A DNA stretch of 64,000 nucleotides from Struthidea cinerea (GCA_013397865.1 VZTI01004624.1:359237-423236); one strand, 5' to 3'. Numbered from the stretch's first letter, positions 50,752 through 64,000 are shown. A program made the numbers and translations. Notes: generated from the letters alone by a model not told the origin.

Positions 50752-51838
50752 TGTATTGGTTTGGCACAGCCTGGTTTATGGTAGCAGGGGGGGCACAAAA
50801 ATGGATCCTGTGAGGAAGCTGCTGGAAGCTTCCCACCATGTCCGGCAGAGCCAAAGCCTGATGGCTCTGAAGATGGACATGCTGCTGGCCAAAACTGGGC
50901 CAATGAGAGAGGTTGCTGACACCTCTGTGATGACATATTTAAGAAGAAAATCCAAACAAAGTCACACAGTTTTGGCTTCTAGTCAGAGAAGAGGAGGAGG
51001 TGAGAACACGTGATGAAAACTACATGGCGACACCAAGGTCGGTGAAGGAGGAAGGGGAGGAGGTGCTTCAGGTGCCGGAGCCGAGATGCCTCTGCAGGCT
51101 CTGGTGAAGACCATGGTGAAGCAGGTTGTCCCCCTGCAGCCCATGGGGATCCACGGGGCATGCAGAGATCCACCTGCAGCCCGTGGGGGAGGAGCCTGTG
51201 CCGGAGCGGGTGGATGCCTGGAGGAGGCTGTGTTCCAGTGGGAGACCCGGTGGAGAGAGAGGGCCCTGCTTCCAGGCTGCAGCAGCCTGTCCTTGGAGGA
51301 CTGCACCCCATGGAAGAAAGCCCCACGGCGCAGCAGTTTTGGGAGGACTGTTTGCCCGCGGGAGGGACTCGCGTTGCAGCAGGCGCAGTAGGACTGCTGC
51401 TCCTGAGAGTGGACCCACGTCTGAGAGGTTTGTGGAGAACTGTCTCCCGTAGGAGGGACCCCACGGCCTCACAGGGGAAGGACAACTCTCCCGGAGCAGC
51501 GGAAGAAAATCTCGGTGATGAACTGACCAAACCGTCAGCGTGCCCTGTCTGCCTGCGCTGTCGGTGGGAAGGAGGGAGGGGCTGAGGGGAAAAGGTGTTT
51601 TTAAGGGTTTATTTTACTTCTCATTATCCTCCTCTGATTCTGTTAGCAATAAATTCACTTTATAACTTTAAGTTAAGCCTATTTTGCCCTGGAAGTGTTT
51701 TCTCCTGGTCCTTATCTCAACCAATGAAGCCTTCGTTAATTTTTTTTCCTGCTCCCGCCTCTGCCCAGCTGAGGCAGGGGAGGGTGAGCGAGTGGCTCTC
51801 GGGGGTGCCCGGCGTTGGGCCAGCGTCAAAGCACGACA
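50752..51838 (+). mobile_element. Solo LTR of an endogenous retrovirus (ERVL/ERVK-like, ~1.09 kb)
   Basis: The element starts TGTATTGGTTTGGCAC and ends GTCAAAGCACGACA. It is flanked by GCAGC (50747-50751) and GCAGG (51839-51843), a 4/5 match that fits a 5-bp target-site duplication. Within it are a CCAAT box (about 50900), a TATA-like CATATTTAAG (50934-50943), and a GC-rich middle of degenerate direct repeats around CTGCAGCCC(A/G)TGG and GGAGCAG. A poly(A) signal AATAAA follows at 51648-51653. Layout is U3-R-U5 in plus orientation, and no internal retroviral genes flank it, so it is a recombination-derived solo LTR. The long open frames inside it on both strands (up to about 180 codons) reflect GC content and are not genes. 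GC content is far above the surroundings. Confidence 0.88.
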
Positions 51839-51843
51839 GCAGG

Positions 51844-54800
51844 TATCAGCACACAGGCCTGTAAAAAGGATGTTCCATTCAATAACATTCTGGGCTTATC
51901 AGCAAAACAGTGAAAATCTTTACCTAAGGCAACCTACACAAAGTTTTTACAGTACATAATAACAATCAGCGTTGCAGGCAGTTACAGAAAACCCTGCAAT
52001 TACCAGTTTTTTGGTGTATATGAATAAAATGTGATTTTTGCACCAACAAAAAATCCCAAACCACCAAAACTTAGGGTAACTGTTGAGATACACACTTACA
52101 AAATATACAAATATACACATGAATATATATAATTTCACATCCAGCATAAGTGCAATTACAGTTCAATTACATACTGTTTCTTCTTTTTTTGGGATTTTTT
52201 GGCATTGATGTATTTTGCCTCTGTCATACTTCATAGCCACGGGATTGCTCAAGGATTATGTTAGAGGGGATAAAATATCAGAAGACATTGCTGTAATTTA
52301 TTAGGTCCAGTTCTAACATCTCATGGAGCTGGGCATACCACTAGCTGCTGATAATTTTCATTTCCTTGTATTTAACACCACGAAAGAAAGTATCACTTTT
52401 ATTAATAAGAAAACAAATTTCTCCCCTAACTTTTTCTACAAGATTTTTTAAAAATAATTCTTCTTTTTTTTCCTCACCAAGTAAGTTGAGCTCTGAAATT
52501 CTTTTTCATCTCCTGAGATGTGATCCTACATCTGCTCTGCAGGTAGAATTTTATCTGAAGTAAACCACAACACAAGAGACAAATCCCTAGGTTCAAATCA
52601 CTGGAAATGTCTTTGCCTAAAAAAAGTCAAATGCAAAGAAAGACCTTCATACAAGAAATATGGTTGACCGTATGTACACGTAATTTCATTGGAAAATGCA
52701 CTGAAAATATGCAATTTTTATCACCTATTTCAATATATTATTGGATGCATATCTGTATGTTGCTATACATTTAAAAAAATACAAAATCCTAAATTACTTT
52801 TTTATCTTTCATTTTGTTCAAACGTTTCACAACTTAAGCCTACTGTATTACAAGGCTCTTCAGCAGACTTAAATAGTATTAAAATACTGTCTTCAATTTG
52901 AAGGGCAAAATACCTGGAAAATTAAGGTCACATAATGTTTCAGAACCTAATGGAGTATGGATTTCTGCTTGGAGTACTTCAACCAGAAACCTCAGTAATC
53001 TTAAATCTGTCTCTGCTAGACATAATAAGTTTTAAAAGTTTGAATGTATTTCAGGGAATATTTTGTATACCCTGTAATTTCTGAGCAGGGCATAAAGCAT
53101 TAAATTCAGAGTACTCAGCTGCCATAGAAGAGAAAAATCATTCAAATCAAAAGCACTCTTACAGGATGTTAGGAATAGACAGCTGCAGTAATAGATTTTG
53201 AAGCAGTAAACACGATGTTAATTTCTTGCACAAGTGTTTAAATATACATAAACACCACTGCAATAATAGGGCATGGGGTTATTAAAACTTGGCACGCTTA
53301 AAAGGTGTGCACCACCATACACAAAAAATAATCTGCATCTGGCACTTATTGCTCGACTTCTTGGGTGATTCTAGTGTCAGTGATTATTTCCTAAGGGTGC
53401 CCAAGGCAGATAACTCAGAGCATAACAGAGAACAGCCTAAAACATCTTCAGGCTAGGAATATTTTTCAGTATGTTGTAATGGATTTTTTTTTAATACCTG
53501 ACCTCTTATGGTCAACATCAGCCAAGAAAAGCCACCACACTACTATTCAGCCCCCAGGAGAGCCCAAAGACAGCAGGGCTTACAGGGAAGACCCTGCGCT
53601 ACTGCAACCTCCCACAGTCTTCTCAGCAGCTCACGGGGACAGCGTGTGAGCAAGCAGCAGATTTCAGAGCTGTGACCGGGTATCAGGAATTCCTCTACCA
53701 TTCCAGCTACCAAATAAAAGGTCTAACTCTATCTCTCGGCTAGAAGCAAAACCATGCCTTTATGAAATAATCTGAGATGCCAGGTGTGGAACCAGCCATG
53801 ACTCGCTCAGCTGCACAGCAGAGGCCCCACCTGCATTACTCCAATTGTCCATACAAAAGGGAGAAGACAGGAGTTGCCTTTACTTAATCTGAACCAGATT
53901 TAGTCGTGGAAAAGGAGAATCCTAACAAGGTATTTACATAGGTTACATCAACAATCCTCCTGAAACCTGCAGACAAACCGGGAAGAAATTAATCCAAAGC
54001 CAAAGGAACACGATGTTGCTCACAGTACCTTAAATAAGAGATTCACCAAGATCAGCAACCTGGTTACCCGTAGATACTCATGTACACATGATACTTTTTA
54101 CATGGAGTGCAGTCTTAGGCATAACATCTCTAAGATAAAAGAAAAAAACCAAAATAGTACCCTTTGAAAGAGTGCTAGCAATAAGACCTCATTTGTAGAC
54201 TGTAAGATGAAAAATAATATCAAAACATTGCAGCCTTTTCCCATGAAATATGTGGCTGGCTTCCATAACAGCCTGACACCAGTCTTGGTAAAACCCACAT
54301 TAGCTTCTCTCTTGCCTCACCTGAGGTCACATGTAGACATATGAACACTTTTTAAAAACTCCTAACACTGAGAAGTGTTCCTCAAACCAGTATCGCATCA
54401 AAGATTCACCGTGCCACAAATGAGCTTCAGTGATCCTGAAGAGTTTGTAAGATTCTTATGCAAGAAACCGGGGCTGCACAGCAAACATGGATTTTCCAAA
54501 GCAAAATCCTAAATGAGTGAATATCTGAAAATCTAGACAAGAATAGAGGTATTAGTACCATTTCTCTCAATTGGGTTTCCCATACAGAGCAGCTTCAGAG
54601 GCCATTACCACTGAACGAGTCAAAAAACACTGAAATAATATCCTAAAAATCCAGAGCACTCCATATAAACCTGCCCAAGGCAAAGGTGATTCAAAACCAT
54701 AGCACCAAAGCTACAGACACCTGGTGTTTCATTGACTGCTGTAAGAAATCCGTGATAAGCAGTTGAGAATGACAAATTAATACGTGTACTGTATAATACA

Positions 54801-57699
54801 TGTCAATCTTGGTATGTAGCGAGAATTCCAGCACAGGAAGCTGAATGCATCACCATTCTGTTTTCATACAGGGAATATCTACAAAATCTTCTTTTTTTGT
54901 TTGTTTTTCGTTAGCCAATCAACTTAGGATGCCAGCATTAAAACTGTGCTTTAATACATTAGGAACAATGCATTGAACTTGATGCCAAAATTATGTGGTG
55001 ATTACAAGCATCATTTTTAGCAGTCATTTAACACTTACACCAGAATGGTCCAACTGCAGTTACTCAGTTACTTCATAAAAAAATCACGAATTTAAACTCC
55101 AAAAGTTACTCTAAATGTTTAAGAAAACATAAACTCAATTTCCAACAGCCAGTCACAAATGCATAGAATCTATTTGTTAAACATTTTGAATCACCTACTG
55201 CATCATTTAGTTCACCCACAAGGTGGCATCTTTATTCTACATTTCCTTTTTTAATAGCCTGGAGAAGATCAACCTATCCTTCATAAAAGGTGCTGTGACC
55301 TCAGATGAAAAGTGGAGGCCACTGTACAAAGTCTTATTAGAATTTATATTCAGAAATCATCAATATTTCTTCCTTTCAGATCAAATGTTTACTGCTTTTA
55401 CCACTGAGATGGGACTCAATTGGGAGTCATGGCACCCAGCTCAACACTTTTCCCACAGTAAATATAAAAGAGAAAGTGCTTGAGACGTGATTGCAGGAAA
55501 ATCTCTTGGTGTTCTGTGTACTGATATTTGGTATTCTCAGTATTAAAGCTTTCATAATGAAAGCTCTATGACATGTATAAAGCTGGCTTAAACATGTAAA
55601 GCCAGCCTTAAACCTGTCTGACACCAATCAAAACAGCTCAGTCACTCAGTACTTAAACACAAAAATCTGAATTTTAAAAGCTATCTAAGGTTTATCACCA
55701 AAAAATTAAATCAAGCATCAGCTAAACATGGGCCTGCCAAAAAAAAAGCATTCTATGCTGCATGAGGTTACATAGCAGTACATGTATTACATAGGTAAAG
55801 AGCTTTATCATTATGTATTTAAAATTAATTATAAAACTGCAAGAAATTGCAGATTTCACTGTGTCTGTGAAAATGCGGTGAAGGCCACACTAATTAAAAA
55901 ACAATTTTCTACATGACAGTAAGGCAGATTTTGATGCAAAGTCACCAATCAGGTAATTATTTTAAGAAGAACAAGGTAAGCAACCAAACAGGCCTTTCTC
56001 CCTAAAAGTTGTTAACCCTACTGTCTTGTTTTCAGTGCTGTTCTTTTGTGTTTGGTTTTCTGCCACAATCAAATGTATGTATTCCTTAATTCCATACTTT
56101 GTTATCATGAACTGGGAAGGTACCAATTTCTCTTTTACATTAAATAAAAAATTTCCCAGGAACACACATGGTTGAGTGCACACAAACACATGCTCAGCTA
56201 TCTACATTATGCAAAAATCTCAAAATAACATCTATAAGCTCGAGATTGGCTCTCAAAGATTGGAAAGGGGGAAAAGGGTACAGAAAACTGTTCCTAGGAT
56301 CTTCTAGAGTATATCACATTTGTGCATTTTACTTAAGATATTTCTTGAAAATGAAAACTCGGTACTAAATTAAATGTCATTCATTTTTACTGCCATCAAC
56401 ATGCAGTTTGAACAGTCGTAAAATGCAGAAATCTATCAAAATTTAAGAATACAAACAGGGGCATGGGAATTATGTGCACTGTTGTAAGATAGTTATTTAC
56501 TGAGGAGAAATATCAAGAGTTAAAGTTAATTCTTACTGTTACTTTACTTTTCCCATCCAATACAACTGTCTATATTCCTCCCTAAAGGTTGCCTGCCATC
56601 AAATTTAATGCACTTTTTCCAAATTTCTTCAACTGGAAGACCCCTAAAAGTTTTTCACTTATAACACAAACTATTGCAGAATTTTTGCACAGACTTCTTT
56701 ACACAGAATATGAAATTGTTTCCATAGTTAAAAAAACTAATAGAAGTGAGATAAGATACACAAGTAAAAACCACCCTCTTACATAAATATTTGTCTTAGA
56801 AGGCATTGGGTTGTGTCAATGGAATAGCCCCCAATAAAATTTATGTACCTGTTGTGATGGTTTATTAACAACTTGTTCTAATATAATTTTCTACCTTCCC
56901 TCTAAACTTCTAGCTTGGCAGGCAGTACATGAAAAGAGAAACCATCTAAAAAACACAACCCTGTAACCTTTCTATACCTACACGCTAAAAGCATGAGAAA
57001 TTAGACAAGTTCAAATCAAGACTTTTCTGCCCTGGGTAAGGAAGCTGATGAAAACATGTTTCAGTGCAAAGCAGCCAACAAACAAGAAAACAACAATATA
57101 AAAACATCCCACAAATAAAAAGTCAATCTCGTTGGTTTTCTGGTGGGTACAGGAGCATGAAAAAATTAGCAGCTGAACTGTAACCTCATAAATAATAAAT
57201 TTAGGCTGAGTTCATAATTGATTATTTTAGGAAAATTTAGGAAAATAAAATCAATATCTGCCAAATTTATGAGCTGGACTGAAATGAGGGCAGAAGAAAG
57301 GAGAGTTTTGTTATGTGTGCATTTGCCCCATGTGTCCAGCCACGGTCAACAGAGAGGGGTTATTTGAAAGAAGGACCTCTATTGAATTTATTTTTCTTAA
57401 CTACACACATGAGTTCAGTTCCTGAAGTATTTTAAGGTGGACTTGAAACCCTTCTGCTACTATAAAAAGAAGGTGAGGATTGCAATGTGATGTATCAAGC
57501 TCCCACAAATCAAGGAAAGATAAGTAATGAAGGCCCTTCAAAGCTGAAGGAAAGGTCTTTTTGCCTCAGAGATAAACAAGTGTAGTAAGGAGTCAATCAG
57601 GGCAATGACCTGGCTTGAAAACCAATCTGTGTTAAATAGGAGTGTAACAAATTATTCTATATTTCACCGACACCAAGCCTGGGTAAAGACAATTGTCCC
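51844..57699. other. No gene recognised
   Basis: AT-rich with only chance frames. Two short hairpins are at 55.55-55.61 kb. Confidence 0.5.
55547..55606. repeat. Two adjacent perfect short inverted repeats
   Basis: AGCTTTCAT-A-ATGAAAGCT (55547-55565) has a 9-bp stem. It is followed 16 bases later by GCTGGCTT...AAGCCAGC (55582-55606), with an 8-bp stem and 9-base loop. An ACATGTA word occurs both between the hairpins and in the second loop. Confidence 0.75.
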
Positions 57700-57870
57700 C
57701 TCACTCCTTCACTGGAGCTCCTACTTGGCACAATCTGAATGATCAAGTCCAATTCCGTGCAATGCAGGCAACCACACAAAGGATGCTTACTTCGAAAAAA
57801 TCCACTAAACAATCTACTTAAAACTGTTTTAAATACTCTATATGTGCTGTTCCAATACCATCTCTGCATT
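57700..57870 (-). mobile_element. Possible CR1 3' end fragment
   Basis: On the minus strand, TGGTTGCCTGCATTGC followed by GGAATTGGACTTGATCATTC resembles the GATTGCCTGCATTGCAGG..TTGGACTAGATGACC block near the 3' end of some CR1 subfamilies. The terminal ATTCTATG repeat is not visible. Weak; it could be chance. Confidence 0.35.
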
Positions 57871-60800
57871 TGGGATCTTGCCCAGAGCTCTGAGAGCAGG
57901 TGTCCCCAGTTTCAGTGATGGATCCAATGTAGATCCATCCATCCTGGATGCACTTCTGAGTATTAATGCATAACAGCACCGTTTGTTAGCTACTGCTAAT
58001 TAATACCTCTAATGAAAAATGCTAGACACAAAATAGGCTGCTTCTCCAGGTGAAGACATTTCAATGTCTAGAGAAATTAAGTGGTGTACAAAACCTACAG
58101 TTTTCCTCCCAACTGTATTAAGTATTAGGCTGTCAGGAGTATTTTTCCCACACCAAAGGAAAAAAAATTATTGTTTCCCTTCCTATCAAATTGAAAGCAC
58201 ATACAAATTCCTATTTCTGTTTTGTTGAAGTATTCAAAAAAAAAAAAAAAAACACTTCTTTTTTAGACAATTATTTCTCATGCAAAGAATGGAGATCAGA
58301 AGATTTTGCATGCCTCGTGGAGCAAAGCTAACATAGAAAAAAATTGGTTTGGAAGCCTTACAGCGTATGTAAATATGTATAATCTATTTTCAAGGTAACA
58401 ATTACCATGTACTATAAAAATTATAGAATGATAGAAGAGGTTTCTACTTTTCCCTCCCCTCAATACTGTCCAACAACACATGAAGCATATACCTTGATAA
58501 GAACTATATTCAAGAACCATGAAAAACACTAGTTTTCAATTCACCTATCTGCTCATGTCTAAAGAGATCACAAATATTCTCAGCAGCACTTTTAATAAAT
58601 AACCACCTTATCTTTATAAAGAAATATGTCCTTTTTTCCTAATTAAGATGGCCTTGTTAAGTAGATACAAAACTAATTATTTAGAGGATGAGTTTGCTCT
58701 GGAGGAGCAAAAACGGTTCTACATGCAGAGAGTTTAAATTTCATGCCATGTGATGCTCTAATAAAGCATATCTACAAAAATATAGAAATGTTCTTCCATT
58801 GCTGAGCCAATGAGGAGCAAAGAAAAACTCTTTGAACCCTCAGTTAAAATTTTAGAGGATAGAAGAAACAAGATATGCAGGTGTGCATATTAAATGTCAC
58901 ACTATGTTACTGCAGTTTTATAAGAATATTCATTTATTAAATATTTCATTTATATTTTTTTCTTTTCACTTCGGTATTAATTACCACTGCACCTGACCAG
59001 GGTCAGGCACTGCTTCAACAATCTTCTTATGAGTTAAGACGTTAAAAGCATTTGGTACATGGCAACCTAATGGACAGAAAATTTAAATGAACCTGGTCTT
59101 ACTTCACCAAATTTAGGGAGTTTATTATAATTCCATGAAGTGAAGTCATTCTCCAATGCAAAGAGGACAAACTCTACCACCATTACAGGTATCACAATCA
59201 TCCATGACAAGATTAAATTTCAAGCACTCTCTCACAGAAATCTAAGATGATCCTCTCCAAAATACAGTGATGTGGATGAGCACATTTCAAATCCGACATG
59301 ACAGAACTTATAGACAACTTAGAAATAATGGAAATCTCTTGGATTTGAGAGATCATGTTTTCTCAGGCATTCCAAGAAAGATAATTTATACCTTGTGATG
59401 GCTCAGCAAAAAGAAATGAAAAGCCCAGGCAATAAGTACGGGACCTGATCCTTCTTCTAGACCAAGTGATCAAGATTTATTTACTTGAATGTGCATTAAA
59501 ATACTAAATTATGAAATATTAAAATCCTAAAGTTGCTGGTATTTTGTGTGCTTGTGTTGTAGCTCAGTTTATATGTTCAGCACAATAAAACCTCAATTTA
59601 GGTCGGCATGTGAGCACACTGGCAATGTTTAATGTTAAAAAAGGTGAAACTCTTAAAGAATATATTGCACAAGACAAAAGTATTCTTGTCCAGCATTCAA
59701 GGCCGCTCCACAGTGTGCTTGGCACAGTGGGTTGGAATTACACTGACACAAGATTGAACATTGGGAATCTCAGGAACCTGCAATTTCAGCAACTTCTCAA
59801 TCATCTACTGATCCCCCAAAATGTTTGGGATTTACTTTAAACTAAGAAATGTTATTACCAGCATTCAAATAAACAATACTCCACTGTGCAGCCAGCACAG
59901 TTACAGAAATATGAACGATGAAAACGTGACATAACACTAATTATCTGGAAGCAATTGGTATTTGCTAGTTTTAAACACAACCGAGTGCTCTACTGCCAAA
60001 AGAAAAAGTACAGGAAACACCAGAGGAGCCTGTCCTTTAAAAGATATTTGCATAAGAAATAGCAGTGGGAAAAACTTTACACTCCATCTCGCTCCCGCCT
60101 TAAGTGTCTTATTCCACCAAGTACATCAGCAAAGCTGCCACGAGCAGATGCTAACACTGTAATTAATTCTCAGGACCCTTTTGTTTTACTACAGGGAACG
60201 AACGTGAAATAGTTGGGTGAACTAAATTGAGCATCAAGTACATTCAGTTGCTGATGGCAAATTGATTTTTTCACAGCAGGCTATCAGTACAATTTCAGAC
60301 AAGCATTTCATTAAGACACAGCATACATAACTCCTTATAACTTTGAACTACCTTCAGCACAGCATTAGGATCAAAGAACAATCAAGTCTTTGAGACTATT
60401 CTTAAAATAAAAAATGGGCACTTGACACCATGTTCTCCAGACAGAGGAAAACAAAAATCAAACTCCAAAAGCTTGCTTGTGCAGCATTTAAGTTTGCTAA
60501 CAACACAACTGGCATGAACTCTTGCATGGCAATTTCTATGTGAATCTCCCAGCTTTTTTCTTAAAAACACCTGACGTCAGTTCTAGACGAAAACCCACAC
60601 AATCCCTGTTTTTTCCAAGTGACTTGTCACAGCAGTGCTCCTCTGACAATTAGGCAGCGAGCACAGCTGACTTAGCAGCACAACACAACATGGAGAAATA
60701 TTCTCCCTAGTGTCTGGCGGGCAGGGAGGTCATTCCTCTGCACCTTTCCTGGAGCTCGTTGTGAGGATGGAAGCAGTAATCGAGCAGTACCAAAAAAAGG

Positions 60801-63800
60801 AGGGCTCTGAGCAATGCTATTCACACAGTCTAACCGCCAACATGAATTCTCTCCAACTCATCCCACCAGAAGGTCTTCTACAAGCTCTAGCACCACCTGA
60901 TTCAAAGCAGGAGCCTGGAAGGAATCTGGGCAGGATAAATGAAAAGTGAGATCAAAACAAAAAATGCAGAAAGCAGTGTTGCCACAAACTGATCTTGGAT
61001 TTTTTACATCTACTTAGAGGGTGAAATATGTTAGTTATTCTGTTTGGTTCTCATTTGGGTTCAGCAGTGACTAAAGTTCCAAATTAATAAAACTTCCAAC
61101 AAAAGCTCATGCTGAATTCCTGTTCAAGGAAAGAAAATAAAAATGTTCAAGTTAGTATTTCCTCCAAGTTCAGCTCAATTAGCTGTACTTACATAAAAAA
61201 CAGTGGGGAACATGCTGCCTTGTTTGGTGTTTTTGCTGTAACCTTTCTGACAGGGTTACTGGGCCTCTACTTAATGAGAATTTTTAGTTGAAAGCTCGGC
61301 CCGAAATGATGCTGAACTCTGTACAGCAACAGAAGCTACCAAATTATCTTTGTCTTCTATTCACTTCTGGTCCTACCCATCCCATGGACCCTTATCTCAC
61401 ACATGCCAAAAATTCCTATTCCCTCCTCCATTCCCACTCTGCCTTTCCATCACCTCATCTGGTACTCAGCTGCATCTTTACGGGCTCCACACGGTCATTT
61501 CTGTGATGCTTTTTTTTCCCAGCTCCTCCCTTAGCTCTATCTCTGATCCAATTTTTCCTAGTGCTTCATTCCTATTTGTTCTCTTTCACCTTCTTAGTAT
61601 TCTCTCTAAAGTCATCCAGATTCCAAACCCAGGAGGGGATATCAGAGACATTGGTCATCTTTGTTGCACCAGTCTAAACCTGAACCTGCAAAGATTTAGA
61701 AGACCCCACAGTCCCACACCAAAATGAGTGACAGGTAGTAGGTAAATTTAAAATGATCAGCTGCGAAATAAATATTCAAAACAGTCCTGTAAGTGAAAGA
61801 TAAGTATTTAGTTCAAGAGGCCCAAATTAGGACCCAGTGTCAGATTACAGTTAAATTTTTATAACTGCAAGGGGCTTTAATTTTTCAGCGTTGGCATAAA
61901 AAATATATAAAATTTTTAACAAAGAGTTTTAGATGGCTTGTTTTGTTCATTTTAGCTCAAGCTAATTATTCTGTGTGCTTGATTGTTTTTTTAAAAATGC
62001 AAATTTGATGCACAAAAATATGTCAATATGGGGAAATTCATTACTTTTTCCATATGAAGCAGTTCAGGCAAATGTCTAACTGTACACGAAAACTCAGAAA
62101 ATGCAACTAATAAATCACAACCAGAGTTTCCTCAGTTCTGTTACAGTTGCTTAAGATGATGAAACAAAACACTTACTTTAATTGGCTGTTCCTTGCTCTT
62201 TTACAGAGTGCTGTTTTCCCTGTGAGGTTTCAAATTATAAGTAACTGGAAATTAGGAAGAGAATTAGTCCATTATTCAGCAGCAATGACACAATGATTAA
62301 TTATATTAGCTTACTGCCCCTTCTGCTTTCAAACCCTACAGTCATAAAATTAGTTTTGTTCAATATTCCAGAAGGGATATGAAAATTAAATTTACACAAT
62401 TTAACAAATTCCTGCAGGAAAGCCATACTCATCTAAGATAGTAGATGGATGGATCCTCTAATTTACAATAATATGCAGATGGCACACCTACCCCTTACAG
62501 AGCAATGTGCAGATAAGGAAGCTTCCCAAATGGCTCAGAAGAAGAGTCTGTGAAGGGACATAGGTGGAAATAGATCAGGCAAGCCTGAGCTTGTGCAGCC
62601 TCCTGGAAGGCACTCAAAACGTTTTCACCCTAGTTCTACCTATACTTAATATTTATAATTTCTTTTAACCTGTTCTTTCTAAACCACGCACTATTTTAAA
62701 CACCCTGAGCATTTTCTGTGCCCTGGTGAATATGAAATAAATGGAAGGCTATTAGGGTCTAGGGAGGCAGATGGTGAATTAAAATCACCGCCACACCAAC
62801 CCAAATCCCCACAACTCCTGTCTCTGGTAAATAATGCAATTCAGGAAGAGCATATTACTTTTGAGGAACAATGCTTCTGCCACGTTTTCAGCGTTGGAAA
62901 ATCCTACCTTCTCACTGCACGTCTTCTGCATAATGCAATTTTACATAATTCAAAATCTTTGCTTTTCATTAACTGACTCTTTTTTTTTCTCTAGAATTAT
63001 GAATAATATCAGAAATCTGAAACATTAAGTACATATCTTAACACCAGAACAGCTATGGCAACAGAGCCAGAGCAGCTAACCTTTGTGCCTTAGCCCTGAT
63101 GTGGGCACTCTTTACTGGTTTCAGAACATCAAAATAAACTGACTGCAAAGCATTCTTTCCGCCCTTAAATGAATAATACAAAGCAAAACAAAGCTTCTAT
63201 GTGAAGAAGGCAAGGGCTTTATAGGATCAAGGTCTGCACAGTTATGAAGTAGATTTGCTCAAAGAATCTGAATGTTTGTCCTGCAATACAATCAGGACAT
63301 AGCTACATTATTGGGAAAGAGGGGGAAAGTAGCAGTAAAGTTAAAGGACTTATTTATGTCTTGATTTAGAAAGTTGCTATTTCATATTGCCAACACGCTG
63401 CACTTCAGTCAAGGAGCTCTTAGATGACCTTTTCTTCAATCTCTGGATAAACTGGATTATTATGGGCAAACAGAGAAAGTTAGCAATGCACATTAACCAG
63501 TAATAATTTTATCAAAATTAAACTCTGTACTTGACTGCAAATTCAGTTCATAATGAAAACAGACAGACTGTTAAATATGAGAGAATATCAAAACCTTCAG
63601 CTGGTAAGCCAGAAAAATCTAGATACTTACACAATTTATTAATTTTAAGATAAATTAACTCTCTACTTTTTAACTCATTTAAAACAAATGCCATGACCCA
63701 TAAATCACCTTTGACACGTAAATAAACTCAGAGCCATCCAGGAAATCCACCCATGGTGCACAAGGACTGGAGACACAAGGCTCTCCCTGCACACAGGACA

Positions 63801-64000
63801 TATCCTGCAGGTGAATCCATGCCTGGTGCTGTGTACTTGTGCATTCTGTTTATTTATAAAATTCTGTGGGAGAAGTGGAACTGTAGGACCTACCGCATGG
63901 CCTGCCTGTAACAGAGACTTTAATCCTTGGCACTGGAATTATTAAGACCCAGATAAACTTATTTTAGGAAAGAAACCAACAAAAGGATACTCCTAAATAG
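57871..64000. other. No gene recognised
   Basis: AT-rich. A 76-codon plus frame at 59610-59840 and a 79-codon plus frame at 60710-60949 have no recognised domain. The block 59950-60190 is repeat-free with ATATTTGCATAAG (octamer-like), CCACGAGCAGATGC and TGTAATTAATTC and may be conserved. A 125-codon frame at 61350-61727 is Ser/Phe/Pro-rich low-complexity translation of CT-rich DNA. Confidence 0.45.
58236..58252. repeat. A17 homopolymer
   Basis: The longest single-base run in the window. No retrocopy body was recognised upstream of it. Confidence 0.9.

Noticed and set aside
50979..51585. Long overlapping open frames (up to about 180 codons) on both strands
   Set aside because: They lie wholly inside the GC-rich solo LTR; open frames on both strands there follow from base composition, and none resembles a retroviral protein.
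52591..52602. GGTTCAAATCA, like a tRNA B-box
   Set aside because: No A-box, acceptor stem or anticodon arm can be folded around it.
61350..61727. 125-codon plus-strand frame
   Set aside because: Low-complexity Ser/Phe/Pro/His translation of CT-rich DNA, no start or splice context, no recognised similarity.
1..64000. CRISPR arrays, bacterial operons, riboswitches or phage genes
   Set aside because: The sequence is vertebrate nuclear DNA with CR1 LINEs, introns and LTRs; no prokaryotic gene organisation is present.

Overview
The window is an AT-rich vertebrate nuclear sequence, almost certainly from a bird and probably a neoavian one. The evidence is several CR1 LINE 3' ends with their ATTCTATG-type terminal repeat, older CR1/L3-type LINE remnants, and three endogenous-retrovirus LTRs. 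One LTR, about 1.09 kb long, has the layout I associate with an LTR family common in neoavian genomes. No intact protein-coding gene was found. Most longer open frames are chance frames or lie inside LTRs and LINEs.

The main genic content is on the minus strand between about 27.8 and 40.6 kb: a dispersed series of exons matching the C-lobe half of the protein kinase domain of STK33. Exon order, phase and most splice signals match a normal multi-exon gene, so this is a unitary (non-processed) relic, not a retrocopy. It carries many lesions: HRD reads RRV, DFG reads DFD, APE reads AHE. One exon has a one-base frameshift and another an apparent net two-base shift. The activation-loop exon has lost its CGTPIY-coding part and its phase, and the last recognised kinase exon has an in-frame TAG. 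I could not find the N-lobe exons in 40.6-64 kb. STK33 therefore looks like a decayed unitary pseudogene here. In human, STK33 lies between LMO1 and TRIM66 on 11p15.4. By inference the left part of the window, 3' of STK33, is intergenic sequence towards LMO1, and the right part is the 5' portion of the STK33 locus towards TRIM66.

Layout: 1-27.7 kb is intergenic, with CR1 fragments (4.96-5.14, 12.98-13.16, 14.71-14.91 kb), an old LINE (21.55-22.24 kb), a degenerate ERV 5' LTR with primer-binding site and leader (25.96-26.40 kb), and several stretches that look like conserved non-coding elements, the best at 23.23-23.57 kb. The STK33 relic occupies 27.8-40.6 kb, with a minus-strand LTR (32.51-33.0 kb) and a 1.2-kb old CR1/L3 LINE (34.74-35.98 kb) in its introns. 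From 41 to 48 kb there is an unusual pair of degenerate minisatellite arrays built on the same roughly 22-bp unit but in opposite orientation (41.17-41.73 and 47.06-47.73 kb). A solo LTR with a probable 5-bp target-site duplication is at 50.75-51.84 kb. The remainder, to 64 kb, is AT-rich sequence with no recognised gene.

All homology statements come from reading motifs by eye. No database search or alignment was run.
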